Program-made: the position numbers and the translations under genes
Shown here: one piece after another, positions 63,682-64,000 of the stretch
Layout: each line of letters begins with the position of its first letter
Position numbering within the stretch: position 1 is the first letter of the stretch
DNA from: Streptomyces flaveolus
Lineage (GTDB): Bacteria > Actinomycetota > Actinomycetes > Streptomycetales > Streptomycetaceae
NCBI RefSeq assembly: GCF_000716535.1
Contig: NZ_JNWV01000016.1
Location: 62,001-126,000 of the forward strand
Direction: 5' to 3'
Length of the DNA: 64,000 nt
The notes under the pieces: model-generated
Told to the model about the DNA's origin: nothing
Seen by the model: the letters and a program-made list of their open reading frames with translations, nothing else
The model's database searches: none

Positions 63682-64000
63682 GTGGCCATCACCGAAGACG
63701 CCCCGCCCGCCACGGACACGGCCGGTGCCGGGCCTCCGCGCGGCCGGCGGCTCAGCTCCCCGCTGGCGCTCACCCTGACGCTCGTGCTGGCCGTGCTCGC
63801 CCAGTCCCCGATCCGCGGCGCCCTCGGCACTCCGCTGATGCAGAGCTGGATGACGGTGTTCGTGGCGGTGACCGTCCAGGCGCTGCCCTTCCTCGTGCTG
63901 GGCGTGCTGCTGTCGGCGGCGATCGCGGTGTTCGTCCCGGCGTCCTTCTTCGCGCGCGCCCTGCCGCGCCGGCCCGCCCTGGCCGTGCCGGTGGCGGGGG
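63682..64000 (+). CDS. YraQ/ArsP-type permease, N-terminal part only
   Basis: 106 codons to the right edge; GTG at 63682 with GGAGGG 7 nt upstream. A polar start (AITEDAPPATDTAG) leads into helices SPLALTLTLVLAVLA and FVAVTVQALPFLVLGVLLSA, then AIAVFVPASFFARALPRRPA. This is the beginning of the DUF318/YraQ permease family, which includes organoarsenic permease ArsP. Members often occur with a TIGR03943-type partner; whether one follows cannot be seen. Substrate unknown. Confidence 0.75.
   Translation, partial: MAITEDAPPATDTAGAGPPRGRRLSSPLALTLTLVLAVLAQSPIRGALGTPLMQSWMTVFVAVTVQALPFLVLGVLLSAAIAVFVPASFFARALPRRPALAVPVAG

Overview
The window is a stretch of Streptomyces (or very closely related actinomycete) core chromosome. 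The evidence is very high G+C with a strong third-position bias, GTG and TTG starts, many genes with a TANNNT box 6-7 nt before the start codon (leaderless mRNAs), the HspR/HAIR heat-shock system, and copies of two short hairpin repeats typical of Streptomyces. I see no phage, insertion sequence, CRISPR array, tRNA or rRNA.

Layout. 1-4.1 kb: a secreted FG-GAP protein cut by the left edge, an ABM-fold monooxygenase-like protein and a large membrane iron-sulfur oxidoreductase. 4.2-5.3 kb: a polytopic protein of the MraY/WecA family that lacks key acidic residues. 5.3-9.6 kb: the dnaK-grpE-dnaJ-hspR heat-shock operon, with HAIR operators in front and a strong terminator behind. 9.6-15.0 kb: an accessory island between hspR and clpB. 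It holds an orphan sugar-binding lipoprotein, three paralogous LuxR-type regulators, and, divergent from the LuxR pair, a two-gene unit. That unit encodes a small secreted peptide carrying the octapeptide DSVWPLAP twice and a short Rieske-like protein without its metal ligands. This is my best candidate for an undescribed system (peptide signal plus regulator). 15.0-19.1 kb: a PPOX-fold protein, clpB with its own HAIR site, a 36-aa membrane peptide and a YbjN-domain protein.

19.1-31.2 kb: housekeeping and conserved hypothetical genes (aminotransferase, small membrane protein, Gly/His/Cys-rich protein, DUF2617 plus membrane spermidine-synthase-like protein, CoxG-like protein, aldose epimerase, pyrE, class II fba, two MFS exporters around a repeat nest, DUF3151). 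31.2-34.4 kb: kynA, kynU and an arylformamidase-like hydrolase, which together convert tryptophan to anthranilate. 34.5-43.7 kb: a NarL-type two-component system, a frameshifted gene, a P450, an ABC exporter with a divergent GbsR/MarR regulator and a palindromic operator, a diacylglycerol-kinase-like protein with lost motifs, and purA.

43.7-51.3 kb: a conserved hypothetical gene, a GntR regulator with a class III aminotransferase, a PASTA-less Ser/Thr protein kinase, a membrane-anchored PstS-like protein and a SLATT-like membrane protein. 51.5-55.7 kb: ybaB, recR, a DUF5063 gene, then ask and asd (entry to Lys/Thr/Met synthesis and diaminopimelate). 56.0-58.0 kb: a SigE-type sigma factor translationally coupled to a His-rich membrane partner. 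58.0-64.0 kb: SURF1-like protein, methyltransferase, S9 peptidase, a protein with two TrkA-N-like domains, and the start of a YraQ/ArsP-type permease cut by the right edge.

Coordinates come from reading frames, start-codon context and RBS or -10 positions. Family calls are from sequence motifs recognised by eye; no database search was run.
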